A stretch of 64,000 bases of DNA from Epinephelus fuscoguttatus. Taxonomy: Eukaryota > Chordata > Actinopteri > Perciformes > Serranidae. Positions within the stretch are counted from its first letter, which is position 1; each line of letters begins with the position of its first letter. The translations under genes were made by a program, and so were the position numbers. Shown piece by piece: positions 51,456 to 62,967 of this stretch. Location of the stretch: contig NC_064775.1 of assembly GCF_011397635.1 (NCBI RefSeq), forward strand, positions 17,590,954 to 17,654,953. The letters are read 5' to 3'. The notes under the pieces were generated by a model. That model had not been told where the DNA came from, ran no database searches, and was given only the letters and a program-made list of their open reading frames with translations.

Positions 51456-53242
51456 TATGGGGTGCCGTTTGTAAAGTGTCTCACGATGAAAATAACATCA
51501 ACATTTTGTCACATTTAGCTTCAAACAATGTTTAAAAAAGTATTGTGATTTTTTTAACGTCACCTTTTACCACATTTACAGCAATATTTGTTAACTTAGA
51601 AATATATTAAATAGTTAAATCTAAATATTAAATGTGGCACCTAAATGTTAAATGTTAAATCTAAATATTAAATCTAAATCTAAATGCTAAATCTAAATCT
51701 AAATCTAAATGTTAAATCTAAATATTAAATCTAAATCTAAATGCTAAATCTAAATCTAAATATTAAATCTAAATCTAAATCTAAATGTTAAATCTAAATG
51801 CTAAATATAAATATAAATATAAATGTTAAATCTAAATATTAAATCTAAATCTAAATCTAAATCTAAATGTTAAATCTAAATGTTTTGGGTGAAACTAAAT
51901 ATTTAGCTAATATGCAAATTCACACTGCCGGTCACCGGAAGTACCAAAATAAAAGCTCGAGATGGTCAGACTGTTTATAGAATCAAATAACGAATTAAAA
52001 CCAACTTATCGGGGGAAATGGACACTTGAACATACATTAGCGTGATAATAACTACCTAACATAACAAGAAACGTGTTTGGAGAAATTTTATTTGACGTGT
52101 ACTTTGAGTTGTTAGTGTCCGTCAGTTCTTAGCCCCGTTAGCGATGTCTGTAATGACTCATTAACTCTTAAACGGTCCGTGAAAAAAATATTTTTTTCCA
52201 GCGGATGTCTTAGTTACAACATGATTGAGCTAGCAAAGCAGTTTTGTGTTGCGATGTGTGGTATTTATTCAGTTTTGGGAAATCACGATGTCTAGAAAGC
52301 ACCAGTGGCCGCAGCAGCAGCAAAGCTATCAGGACGTCATCTGTGAAATGTCTCCCATTGTCGGATACGACATTAAACTACTCCAGTTAGCTCAATCATG
52401 TTGTAACTAAGACATCCGCTGGAAAAAATATTTTCTTAACGGACCGTTTAGAGTTAGTGAGTCATTACAGACACGCTAACTAACAGCTAACAGTTAGCCC
52501 GCTAATCTCTGATAACCATGTTATTAGTTTCAGACCGTGATAGTAATGTTTGTTCAGTCATAGTGTTTATAGGCTTTACAAACACCAGATTAGTCTAAAC
52601 GGTGATACAGTGACGTGAAAAACGTGAGATGTGCATATATATATGTTGCTAAACTCCGCTGGTTTTCTACCCGGAAGTATTTGTAAACAACAAGGTGATT
52701 CCCTCAGAAGGGACACTAACAGCTCAAAGTACACATCAAATAAAATTTCTCCAAACACATTTCTTGTTATTTTAGGTAGTTATTATCACACTAATGTATG
52801 TTCAAGTGTCCATTCCCCTGATAAGTTGGTTTTAATTCGTTATTTGATTCTATAAACAGTCTGACCATCTCGAGCTTTTATTTTGGTACTTCCGGTGACC
52901 GGCAATGTGAATTTGCATATTAGCTAAATATTTAGTTTCACCCAAAACATTTAGATTTAACATTTAGATTTAGATTTAGATTTAATATTTAGATTTAGAT
53001 TTAGATTTAGCATTTAGATTTAGATTTAATATTTAGATTTAACATTTAACATTTAGGTGCCACATTTAATATTTAGATTTAACTATTTAATATATTTCTA
53101 AGTTAACAAATATTGCTGTAAATGTGGTAAAAGGTGACGTTAAAAAAAATCACAATACTTTTTTAAACATTGTTTGAAGCTAAATGTGGCAAAATGTTGA
53201 TGTTATTTTCAGCGTGAGACACTTTACAAACGGCACCCCATA
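51456..53242. mobile_element. 1.8-kb foldback element, almost wholly an inverted repeat
   Basis: The left arm from TATGGGGTGCCGTTTGTAAA is mirrored at the right by TTTACAAACGGCACCCCATA. Pairing continues through the AAATCTAAATGTTAAATCT tandem block, the GGTCACCGGAAGTACC region and the AGTTGGTTTTAATTCG region to about 52130. A second paired segment, about 52140-52250 against 52385-52500, includes TCTTAGTTACAACATGATTG. The loop is near 52250-52385, and 52500-52700 is unpaired. A 6-bp direct repeat CAGATC flanks the element (51450-51455, 53243-53248); TA is an alternative duplication. No protein frame exists. Confidence 0.82.
51600..51895 (+). repeat. (AAATCTAAATATT/GTT)n tandem array in left foldback arm
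   Basis: Six- to twelve-base units AAATCT, AAATGTT and AAATATT are repeated irregularly for about 290 bp. The inverted counterpart in the right arm (about 52945-53075) is much shorter, so the array has expanded or contracted in one arm since the arms formed. Confidence 0.85.
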
Positions 53243-53269
53243 CAGATCGAGTGCTTTCTGTCTCAACAA

Positions 53270-53705
53270 CAACAACCATTTACTGGTCCATCTACGTCCC
53301 AAACCTCACCTATGGTCATGAGCTCTGGGTAATGACTGAAAGAACGAGGTCGCAGACAAGCAACCAAATTGAGTTTTCTCTGTGGGGTGGCTGGGCTCCA
53401 GAGGGAGCTTGAAGTAAAGCCGCTGCTCTTTCACTTTGAAAGGGGTCAGTTGAGGAGGTACAGGCATCTGATCAGGATGCCTCCTGCTGGACATGTTTCG
53501 GTTACATCGCACTGGTAGGAGGCCCTGGGGCAGACCCAGAACATGCTGGAGGGATTACATATGTCATCTGGCCTGGGAACACCTTGGGGTCCCCTAGGAG
53601 GAGCTGAAGAGCATTGCTGGGGAGAGGGACGTCTGAGATGCTTTCCTTGGCCTGCTGCTCCCGTGACCTGGTCCCCGATAAGCGGATGAAAATGGATGAA
53701 TGGAA
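53270..53705 (+). pseudogene. RTE/Rex3-type LINE C-terminal fragment
   Basis: Plus-strand pieces resemble the end of a fish RTE/Rex3 reverse-transcriptase protein: YGHELWVMTERTRSQTS-like, then ERGQLRRYRHLIRMPPAG-like, then DYICHLAWEHLGVP-like. They finish with GATAAGCGGATGAAAATGGA. It is 5' truncated and frameshifted. Confidence 0.75.
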
Positions 53706-53738
53706 ATGTATATTCTCAAATGTGGTAGAATATGTAGC

Positions 53739-54578
53739 TGTCACAGTCCCTGTCTCTCATTTCCCTCCTGTCACTCTGCTGCAGTGATTTTCCACTCTCC
53801 CTCCCTCTGCTCCACTCTACCTGCCAGCCACGCCCACCTTATCAGCCCAACTCTGCTCACCTGCCTACACAGCTGCAGCTCATCATAATTAGCCCTGCAT
53901 ATAAGCCTCTCCAGCACTCTTACTCGTTGCCAGATTGTTCTTCAGCGTCATGCGAGACTTTCCAGCATTTATCTCCTGTCTGATCTCCTGGTGCCGACTC
54001 CGCCTGTTCCCGACCTGCTCTCCTCGTCTGCCTCCCGGTAAACTCACCTGCCTTCTGTCCCTGACCTCATGTTCTGCCTCAGCTTTTCTAGTATCTGACT
54101 GTTCGGCTGGTAACGACTCCTCCGCCTGGCCTCGTCTATCCTCCTGCCTGCTCCCCATCGGTGCCTCTGCCTTCGGACTGCTCATCTGGCTACAACCTCC
54201 CCGTCTGCCTCCGACCACTCCTCTGCTCTCTCCCCGTCTGCACCTCCGCACGTGCAGCCGGCTCTTCGGGCCACGGAGCTTCCTCGTCGTCATCAGCTGA
54301 AGTAAGCTACTTCTCTTCCCCTCACACCAAAAGAGAACTGAACTGTTTGGAGCCGGGGGCTAAGGAGCTTCCCCTCGGTTCCACGGCCGACTCCGGCCGC
54401 GTTTCTTCCCCTCGTCTGAGCCCCAGAGACTGTGTGGGCTTTCAGCCCGAAGAACGAACTTTATTCTGTGTTTATTCTATCTGCTCCGTACCTGTTTGCT
54501 GTGGTGAAAATAAAGGTCATTACCAACTGTTCCTGAGCGCCTGTGTACTGCATTTGGGTCCATACCACACCCGTTTCA
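53739..54578 (+). mobile_element. Solo LTR of a retrotransposon
   Basis: An 840-bp sequence begins TGTCACAG and ends GTTTCA (TG..CA). It is flanked by a perfect 5-bp repeat GTAGC (53734-53738, 54579-54583). It carries a TATA-like CATATAAGC near 53896 and AAAATAAAGG near 54507, the order expected for U3-R-U5 with promoter and poly(A) signal. The CTGCATTTGGGTCC end resembles fish Ty3/gypsy LTRs. No gag-pol lies beside it. Pro/Ser-rich frames inside are not genes. Confidence 0.78.
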
Positions 54579-55059
54579 GTAGCGGCTGTTTGTTTTGATG
54601 ACATGATTAGCTGTAGACGTTTTGCTCTTTAAGGACATTATGCTTGAACCCAACTTTTCATTCCTTTCAGCTGTTTAGTTAATTTCATCTATTGACAGTA
54701 GGCTATTACAGTTTAGCTTCCAGCTTTTCTAGCTCTGTATTTCAGGTCTTAGCCTCTTTAGGTAAAGCAGCTCAGCTTCAGCTCTGCCAAATGTATCCTG
54801 TCTTCAATCTGTAGTTAATCCAATAACAGGAAATAGTCTGCCACCCCCCCCCCCCCCCCCAGTAAAACAAACTGTTCACATTATAGTTTTGTATGTTCAC
54901 TTTGGACAGAGCCAGGAAAGCTGTTTCCCCTGCATCCAGTCTTTATGCCAAGCTAAACTAACTGCCTACTCTTGTCGTCCTGGGTTTTTTTTATATTCTG
55001 TTATCCTATGGATTTTGTTCTGGATGTTTCATGTTCGTTCATATTTAATCTAGTTTTTA

Positions 55060-55340
55060 TTTTGTAGATTCTCTCCTGTGTCGTGTCTGCTTTTACTTCC
55101 TGTCTGTTTTCCCGCCTGTTTTCTGTCACACCTGTCTCGTTAGTCCCTCCCTATTCCCAGAGTCTTCCCCTCACACCTGTTCTGTATTGTTTGCTCCACC
55201 CTTGTTAGCCAGTCTCCCTCCTTTTGTCCTTGTCCTCCTAATACAGCTGTGTCTCGTTCTTGTGATTAGTTTTCTGTGTATATACCTGTTTCCTTTTGTT
55301 CGTCAGTTTGTCTGTGTTCCTCCTGGGTGTGTTCATCCTG

Positions 55341-55372
<32 letters not shown>

Positions 55373-55560
55373 CTGCTTTCATTCGGAATTTGAGTTGCCT
55401 GCCTGTACTGGATGATTTCAATCAGCTACGTTTAAAAGCTTGCTTTTTGTAAAGACTCAAACCGCCTGTTAATCTACATTTGGGTCCTCCTCTGAACTGA
55501 CTCGTGCCACTAACTCCTGGACCTGGAGAGACTTCTGCTGGACAAACGATCCGCTTTTTC
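55060..55560 (+). repeat. LTR-like fragment with long poly-T
   Basis: Pyrimidine-rich sequence (CCTGTCTGTTTTCCCGCCTG, CTACATTTGGGTCCTCCTCT) has the composition of a fish retrotransposon LTR, but no borders were found. A T run of about 31 bases is at 55342-55372. The interval 54584-55060 shows only a C run of about 18 bases near 54850. Confidence 0.4.
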
Positions 55561-55574
55561 ATCACATCGAATCA

Positions 55575-55930
55575 GAAGTGGAAACAAATTGGCACCCAGC
55601 TATGTTGCTGGAGGTAATGCAGAGAAATCATGGTTGCACATATGCCCATATTTTCTGGTCTTGTCCTTCTGTTCAGACTTTCTGGAAGGAACTATTAACA
55701 ATCATTTCAAAAACTCTGGGCTTTAATATCAGTACAACATTCACATCCTTTTGTCTCTGACACACCCCTGATGGACTCAGTAAAGGTTATATCTATTGAT
55801 CTACTAAAGATCCTGCTGGCAGCAAGTAAAAAGGCCATTACTAAAATACAACTTCAGAGAATTGGGACGAAAACATTGGAGAAAATGGTGTTTATTTAGC
55901 TAATGAGACTGGTGTCACATGATAATATGT
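55575..55930 (+). pseudogene. L1-type LINE C-terminal fragment
   Basis: The reading YAHIFWSCPSVQTFWKELLT, then LLAASKKAITKIQLQ in a shifted frame, matches the cysteine-motif end of fish L1/Tx1-type ORF2 proteins. It is short and frameshifted. Confidence 0.65.
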
Positions 55931-56109
55931 ACCATATATGAAACCTTACTTAGATTAAGAAAATTTGTCATGTCTTTTATGGTGTTCTTTTAGAGCTGAT
56001 GCCTTAACTTCTGCTATCTATCTATAAGTATCTGTTCAATACTTTTGTAATTTAACATTGTTGAATATAGTGACAAAAATATCCTGTATGACCAATGTAC
56101 TTGTACATA

Positions 56110-56222
56110 CTCGGATATCGGTGGGTGGACCTCAGAACTGCATCTCTGCTTTTCACAGAAGATGTGGTTTTGTTGGCTTCATCACACCGTAACCTCCAGC
56201 ATGCACTGGGGCGGTTTGTAGC
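56110..56222 (+). pseudogene. RTE/Rex3 reverse-transcriptase motif fragment
   Basis: DLRTASLLFTEDVVLLASSH is recognisable as the RT motif C region, where the usual FADD has become FTED, so the metal-binding pair is altered. It fuses directly to Tc1-type sequence at about 56225. Confidence 0.65.
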
Positions 56223-56224
56223 TA

Positions 56225-56460
56225 TGACGGCCCCTGCTTGGCTGCGTGGGTTGTTTCAACGGGTTGACATCCCAGTAGATCAGCAGTTTGTGAAATACTC
56301 AGACCAGCCTGTCTGACACCAACAACCATGCCACGTTCAAAGTCACTGAAATCACCTTTCTTCCCCATTCTGATGCTCAGTTTGAACTTCAGGTCATCTT
56401 GACCATGTCTGCATGCCTAAATACATTGAGTTGCTGCCACATGGTTGGTTTTATTTATCA
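56225..56460 (-). mobile_element. Tc1-like leader/terminal fragment
   Basis: CAACAACCATGCCACGTTCA, TTCTGATGCTCAGTTTGAAC and CATTGAGTTGCTGCCACATG recur in the Tc1 remnant at 540-720 in the same orientation. It is a truncated piece of the same family. Confidence 0.7.
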
Positions 56461-56569
56461 ATTTATCATTTATATAAATCTTTGTGCAAAAAGAGTAATT
56501 ACAACAGTGCATAAGTAATGGAGATATGTTTTGACAATTTCAGGAGTCAAGTCTGTTCATTCTAACAGA

Positions 56570-58150
56570 CAATGGCGGTTTTAGGCAGGGGCCAGCAGGG
56601 GCCAGTGCCCCCGTAACTCCGAGTCCGGCCCCCCCTGTGGCCCCCCCGCCGAGGAGTCGGAGGGGGAACGCGGAACTACATCGTCTCAACAGGTTGCCGG
56701 TCGGACCACTTAAAGAGGCGCACCCAGTGAATCATGCAGAATACACCACACAAGAAGGAAAAGGGCCTGAGTTTTCTAGTGTTTAGTGTTTCCCATACAT
56801 TGACTAATTTGCCCTGCCACAGTCTCCAAAAATTGGCCAGATATAAATGCCTCCGGTAAATGAACGTCACCCTGTAGCGCACCGGCTGGAGCTCCTACTG
56901 GGAATTCTTCGGCTCCCCCCTCCCTCCCCCTCACCCTCCCCGGCCTCACCACAGACGTCGCTCTCCTAGCGCTAATGTGAGCCTAAGTTGATAGAGCAGA
57001 CCGCATTTCTAAGCGGAATATTGAGGAATATTGACATCCACTTCGTGAGCATTCTTGAAAACACCCAGAACACATCAGTAGGGAATTGTGTGGCTGTATT
57101 TAAGACAACTCTGAGCCTGCACAGCAACATACAGCACCATTGAGGTAAGCTCTGAAAACTTTTTCCTTTTCATTTGACTCATGCCTGTCACATCATGTTT
57201 ATGCAGTGATGTGATACACGATCCGGAGTTTTCATGGGTCTTTTATTTTGAAAATCGACTGGATACTCTCGTTTTTTCTGCGCCTGACTTCCTGTTTGAC
57301 TCATTTGGTCTGTGCAAATTGACGCGCCGTCAGAAATAGACCCGGCGCGTAATTTTAGCGGAGCGGAGCGCCGAGCCGCTTCTGGGCCGCGGCTGGTGGA
57401 GCAGCTTCTTGAATGGCTGCTATTAGCTCCAGCACCCGCGCCTCGGCCGGATCGCGCACGCCACGGATCCAGTGGGTTGCTATAAATGGGCCTGTCCCAG
57501 AGACATTCAACTACCAGAGGGCTTTTGAAATGCTCTGATTCAGGGTGCTGTACTTGCAAATCGAGAGGGAGGGAGGAAAGCAGTAATTTGTGCCTGTATG
57601 TGTGTAATTTATTTGAATCTCACCTTTTGTTTTCCTTTCGTTTTGCGTATTTCGTATTGTTTTGCGTATCTGGAACTGTACTTGTGAGTGTGAGAATTTT
57701 AAAAGAATATTTTGTCTGCACATGATTTTAAATATTAAAATAGCCCTCCGGAGGCAGATCAGTACGTCAGTCATTTTTCTTTTCATTACTGAAATGTTTA
57801 ACCACTAATACTTAGCCGTATTTTAAGTGTAACCCTTCACCATAACATACAACTAGTGTTTTTATCAGTAAAAATGGAACATTTTTCACACATAAAAAGC
57901 ACAAAGATGTTGAAATCTAGGCATATTCTGCCATTATAACTTTGCTCTCAGAATTCACCAGATTGATGCCTTTAAATCAAATACAAAATTTTCTCCCGGG
58001 GGAGCATGCCCCCGGACCCCCTTACACATATATATATCTTATTGTTCAGACTTAGATATTTGACCGTACTTGTATGTGCCCGTATCAAAAGGACTGGCCC
58101 TAACTTGCCCCCCCCCCCCCCCCATTGAAACTGGCCTAGAACCGCCACTG
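56570..58150. mobile_element. 1.58-kb non-autonomous hAT element
   Basis: It starts CAATGGCGGTTTTAGGC and ends inverted as GCCTAGAACCGCCACTG. A perfect 8-bp duplication CTAACAGA (56562-56569 and 58151-58158) brackets it. It contains a GC-rich core near 57330-57470 and a C run near 58110. No hAT transposase domain was recognised. Confidence 0.9.
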
Positions 58151-58607
58151 CTAACAGATTTTTGGTTTACTGAAGTCACACACGTCACAAACGTAAGAAA
58201 GGGACATAAAGGCATCGTGACTGAGAGTATCTGAATGTAAATTTGCCCCAGGAGCATCTTCTTTCTACATAAGTGATGCTTTTGGAACAGCTCACTAACA
58301 TCAACTCCAATAACTGAGGACTATGAGCTACATGAGTTATGAACTAACATTTTAAACTTCTTACAATTTGTTACAGCTACGTCCCACACAGGGGCAGAAA
58401 GTGTCACAGACCATGGGGTGAGTGTATTCAAACTTCAACTGATGTGATTTAACCGATAGTCTAATTGTTAGACCTGAGAATGAAATCAGGTGTTATCCTG
58501 CCATTTACCAGAAGAGGGCGGTGAAATACTACATCACTGAATGTGTGTGTTCCATGACAGCTGCATGTTTTTGGCCAAAAAGACAGCCAAATATAAAATA
58601 TTTTGCC

Positions 58608-59150
58608 TCTGACAGGTAATGAAAGGGGAAAAGGCATGATATTGAATTGTCTTCACAGAGAATGCACAGATTTATACACTGGGGAAACAAAACAAACACT
58701 CCACAAGCGTATGGCACAGCACAGGAGAGCCAGCTCCTCAGGCCAAGACTCAGCTCTCTGCTTACATCTAAAGGAAAAGGGACACTCTTTTGAGGACAGC
58801 AATGTGCACATGTTGGCCAGGGAAGAAAAATGGTCTGAAAGAGGAGTAAAAGAAGCCATCTACGTCTAACTTTAACAACCATGGTTAAACAGAGAGGGTG
58901 GCCTACGACACCATTTATCACCCACCTACAATGCAGTCTTGAGATCCCTTCCCAGACGACCTCACACCCATTCACCCCTGGTCTCACCTGACCCTAATGA
59001 CTCACATGGTGGCCAGGTGGGTCAACGACTCACGTTGTGACCTTAATGACTCTGAAACTAAGAGCTCACGTGTAACCCATACGACTCTGCAAGGGTTCGC
59101 ACACACACAGGGTGTAAAGCCAGGTAAACAGGTCGATTGGTAACAAATTA
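58608..59150 (+). pseudogene. Penelope-like element 3' end with GIY-YIG endonuclease
   Basis: The reading CTDLYTGETKQTLHKRMAQH, then EDSNVHMLAREEKWSERGVK, is the GIY-YIG endonuclease of fish Penelope-like elements; the YIG position reads YTG. A stop occurs after AIYV. The frame then resumes as WLNREGGLRHHLSPTYNAVL. The reverse transcriptase is absent (5' truncation). A second 3' end of the same family begins at 63817. Confidence 0.82.
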
Positions 59151-59154
59151 GGAC

Positions 59155-59540
59155 AGTGTGAGGTTCACCACGGTGTGGAAAACTGCAAGCAATTTAGGAT
59201 TTCACCATCTACAATCTATAATATCATCAAAGGATTCAGACAATCCGGAGAAACCTCTGCACATAAGGATCAGGGCTAAAAACCAACATTAAATGCCTGT
59301 GACCTTTGACCTCTCAGGCTGCACTGCATTAAAAACCAACATGATTACACAAAGGGTATTACTGCATGGGCTCAGGAACACTTTGGAAAAACAGTGTCAG
59401 TAAACACAGTTCATTGCTGCATCTACAAATGCAAGTTAAGACCCTGCCTTGCAAAGTGAAAGCCATGTATCAACAACATCCAGACACAACATACTGTCTG
59501 TCCCTGCCTCAGGCACACCCCTATCACCAACTCTGCTGGC
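59155..59540 (+). pseudogene. Tc1/mariner-like transposase N-terminal fragment
   Basis: Words such as CTGCAAGCAATTTAGGATTT, TATAATATCATCAAAGGATT and GGGCTCAGGAACACTTTGGA come from the DNA-binding half of a fish Tc1-like transposase, a different family from the copies at 1-769 and 48434. It is frameshifted and lacks the catalytic half. Confidence 0.65.
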
Positions 59541-59689
59541 CTGCTGAAAAAACACACAATACCAAATGTATTTAGTTGTCATTGAGGTTACCATCCAACC
59601 ATCCCTGCCCATGTTAGCCAGTGTTTAGCTGTGGCTGCATGGTGGTTTAAAATGAGCAAAGATAAAATGCCCCACATTTTACCCTAGCC

Positions 59690-60920
59690 CTGTAAGGCCC
59701 ACTGTTGTAAAATTACAACATCACTTTTAGCTGTCCCAAAAACAAACCTGCAAATGTTTTTTTAAAGACCATATTTACATAGTCATTAGGCCCTATTGTT
59801 TAGCCTTGCAATGCCATTGGATGGTAAATAGGTCTGGCCATCAGGCCATGAACTCATACAACTTGCGAGCTCTCCTGAATGCACATCTCCCTGTGTCACT
59901 GAACTGGATATATCAACACTGAAGTAAGTAAAATCCCGGATATATATCTTTTATTGTGATAATTAAAATGTCTAGAACAGGTAAATACTAAATTATTGTT
60001 GAATGCATGCATCAAACTAGGTTTTCAGCTTGTCATGTCTTTGTTGTAATTTTACAATGCTGGGTGAGGATAGTAGTCAAAATAGCATTTTCACCTTGCA
60101 CATTACATGGGGGCATTGCACTTCTCAAATGTTCACATATGGTAAAATACTTACTTATTACTACTAGAGTAACAAATTGAGCAAATGATTGGCATATACC
60201 TGAAGATGGGTCTGATGCAAATGTCTGGAGTCTGTATGTACTGGGAGACAGACACGCGGTACCCCCCGTTTCGGATATAATATCACGCAACAGATTCCAA
60301 TCACTGTTAACATCATTGCATTTTGTCAACAACCTCACAGTGTCAGAGACAGAGAAGAAAGACAAACTCTGGAAACTCAGACCATGGCTTGATTCATTCA
60401 GAGAGAAATGCCTGCTGGTGGTACCTGAAGAGCACAACTCTGTTGATGAGATGATGATTCCATTCAAGGGTAAATTCAGCGGCATTAAACAGTATATGAG
60501 AGGCAAAGCCCACCCATGGGGCTTCGAATTGCAGGTGAGAACTGGGGTCTCTGGCATCCCCTGTGACTTTGATGTGTACCAAGGCAGCATGGATTAAAGA
60601 AAAGCCAGATCTGAACTTGGAATGTCGGGTGATGTTGTAATGAAGCTTGCCTCCACGCTTCCAGAAGGTCAGAATTACAAAATCTATGCTGGCAACTACT
60701 TCACCCGTGTCCCATTAGTAGTTCAGCTCCTTGATCGTAGAATTCATTATGTGGGAACAGCCAGGCAAGTGCGCTTACCCAACTGTGTGTTTGAAGATGA
60801 GAAGAGCTTGAAGAAAAAGCGGAGAGGAAACTTTGACGTCAGAGTGGAGGCAAATCACAGCATCTGTGCTGTGAGATGATACGACAACAGGGCAGTCACC
60901 CTTGTGTCATCCTTTGCTGG
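59690..60920 (+). pseudogene. piggyBac transposase fragment (PGBD3-like), truncated at its 3' side
   Basis: A terminus-like CCCTGTAAGGCCCACTGTTG near 59690 is followed by coding pieces: IGIYLKMGLMQMSGVCMYWE near 60190, WKLRPWLDSFREKCLLVVPE then SVDEMMIPFKGK (first Asp) near 60370-60470, and MSGDVVMKLASTLPEGQNYK near 60620. The second catalytic Asp context reads YAGNYFTR, so Asp has become Gly. The frame breaks near 60290 and 60596. Sequence switches to Harbinger at about 60925, before the third catalytic region. Confidence 0.85.
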
Positions 60921-60924
60921 CCCA

Positions 60925-61255
60925 GATAGGTGATCCAGCCTACCCCATGCAGAGCCGGCTCATGAAGCTGTTTGCGGACACTGGCAGTTTAACCCCTGAA
61001 CAACACAGCTACAACTACAGATTAAGCAGTGCACGGTCGGTTGTGGAAGTGGGTTTTGGGAGATGACTGCAAGCTTGACCTGAGTAAGAAAATGGCACTG
61101 ACCTGCTATGTCCTTCATAACATTTTGAGGAACATGGTGACAATTTCACAAAGGAGCACCAGGACAGACAGGTCAACATTCAGCCTCCTCTTCAGGCATT
61201 ACCACAGCATGGCAACCAAGAAGGGGCTGACATTAGAGCTGCTTTAATGACATAC
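60925..61255 (+). pseudogene. PIF-Harbinger nuclease (HARBI1-like) C-terminal part
   Basis: GDPAYPMQSRLMKLFADTGS and NYRLSSARSVVEVGFGR carry the Harbinger nuclease's conserved GD.AYP and the ..VVE..FGR glutamate motif. An internal deletion then joins DDCKLDLSKKMALTCYVLHN in another frame. The N-terminal nuclease half is missing. AATAAA at about 61435 may be its poly(A) signal. Confidence 0.8.
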
Positions 61256-61735
61256 TTAAACAGAGGGAACGATTGAACGTGCCATTCAAATGTTTTAGTT
61301 TAGCTCTGGTTGTGTATGATGTACATGTTTTGGCTGCTTCTCTCCATTGTTTTTGCTGTTTTGCTGCTGCTTACCTGACTACTTGTGTTTGCTGGACTAC
61401 TTCATGCCACCAATATTGTTTCATCCTTCAGTTCAATAAATTCATAGAAATGATTATGGCTGTCATGGTCTCATTTCTTTATAAACACAGTGAATGAAGA
61501 CATCAATGAAAAGCATCTTCATAAATGGATAACCTGTTGAGTTCTTGACTTGTTTTTACTAGCTTTACTTGAACTTATTACACAGTTAAATTGTACATCA
61601 GTAAGTGAAACATACAGAAGCAGACATGTCTCTTTAGAAAACAAAAATTTATTTAAATACAAAAAACAAGCTAAAGATAAAAGTGAAGTGTGCATTGAAT
61701 GTGCAAAACTAAAACTACCTATGTAACAGAACTGC

Positions 61736-61930
61736 TCATTTCTGGGCTTGGGCCTCCATCACAGACACCATGCTCCCCATCAGTTCAAGAAGCGCACTAG
61801 TGCCAGTCTCCAGCTTCTGCAGCAGAGCATCATTCAGGTCCTTGCTATGCTGCAAGAACCTCTCGTCTGCCCTCTCCAGGTATTCCAGCAGCTCTGTGTT
61901 GCTGTCTCTCTTCCTCTTCCCTATGTACAA
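61736..61930 (-). pseudogene. Harbinger Myb-like accessory protein, C-terminal exon
   Basis: The minus-strand reading KRKRDSNTELLEYLERADER, then LQKLETGTSALLELM, is the coiled-coil-like C-terminal part of the SANT/Myb-type protein that PIF-Harbinger elements carry beside the nuclease. It converges on the nuclease gene (60925-61255, plus). The N-terminal exon is at 63340-63567. Confidence 0.7.
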
Positions 61931-62318
61931 GTCATAAATAGATAAACACAGGTTCAGCGGTACAATGTAACAAACATGTCAGCTCAACAATCAGTACTAG
62001 TCGTACGACACAGTATACAGACCTCACACCATATGGAAATGAGGATGTGGGTATAAACGTAACAGAGACAACAGAAATGTAACTACACGTCGCATTTGTG
62101 TAAGCTGAAACCATTTCCCTCAGTGGAAACGAAGCTTTTATTTACTTTTATTTCCCAGATAAGAAACTAGAAATTGTGAAGACAGTAAAGCCTCCACTAA
62201 AATAGCTTGTTAAGTCTTGTGTGTGATTTATCCTTCGGGATTTATCCTGGCTTCATTCGAGCACAAGAAATCTACGCTTGTTGCTAGGCTAATTTATACA
62301 ATGTAAAATGCCATAAGC

Positions 62319-62967
62319 AGGGGCGCCACCAGGAATTTTGGGCCCCATGAAAAAAAAAAATCACATTGAGCCCCCCTGCGCAGCTGTTGTCACCACATCT
62401 CTGGGACCTAACTGACCCATTAAAAGCTTTACATAATTCTAACTTCAAAGGCTTGCAACTGTCTTGCTTTTTGTGGGTCAATACTGCCAGTACAATATTT
62501 ACTACTAGTGAGTTGTACATGCAACAGACCGTACAACAACTTGCCATTTAACTTGACAACTGTTATTGGCAATAACAAATGTACAGTAGATACAGTAGTT
62601 TGGCTGTATGAGTCAAATAAAATAAAAAAATTCAACCTGAAATAAATAAATAAATATTAAATAAAAATAACTTCAAACTGAAATAAATAAATAAACAAAT
62701 CTGAGTCACAAATAGCCATCAATTACTCATAAAAAGAAAGTAACTTCCACCACCTCAATCCCCCACCCTTGATTAAACACTGAAAATAAAATAAAAGAGG
62801 GAGACAGGTTTTTCCTATTTAATCTTATTTTGTTATATTTCTCCCTCTCCCCTCTGGAGGCGTCCGATCTCCCTCAGCCCTCCGCCTCTCCCACCTTAAT
62901 TAAACACTGAAAACAGAAATAAAATACAGAGACATTCTTTTCTATTTTCATCTTAGCTATATTTCTC
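62319..62967. mobile_element. hAT element truncated at right, relative of 4321-5209
   Basis: It begins CAGGGGCGCCACCAGG and shares with 4321-5209 the block from GTACAACAACTTGCCATTTA through TTGATTAAACACTGAAAATA to CTATTTTCATCTTA. The right end is missing; similarity stops near 62967. It lies inside the Harbinger accessory-gene intron. Confidence 0.75.

Noticed and set aside
53889-54598. Arg/Ser- and Ser/Pro-rich frames on both strands (121-145 codons)
   Set aside because: They lie wholly inside the solo LTR and are explained by its C/T-rich composition.
57188-57559. 123-codon minus-strand frame with Arg/Ser-rich segment
   Set aside because: Inside the non-autonomous hAT; no recognised domain and no splice or start support.
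60033-60590. 185-codon minus-strand frame
   Set aside because: Antisense of the piggyBac fragment 59690-60920; no domain of its own.
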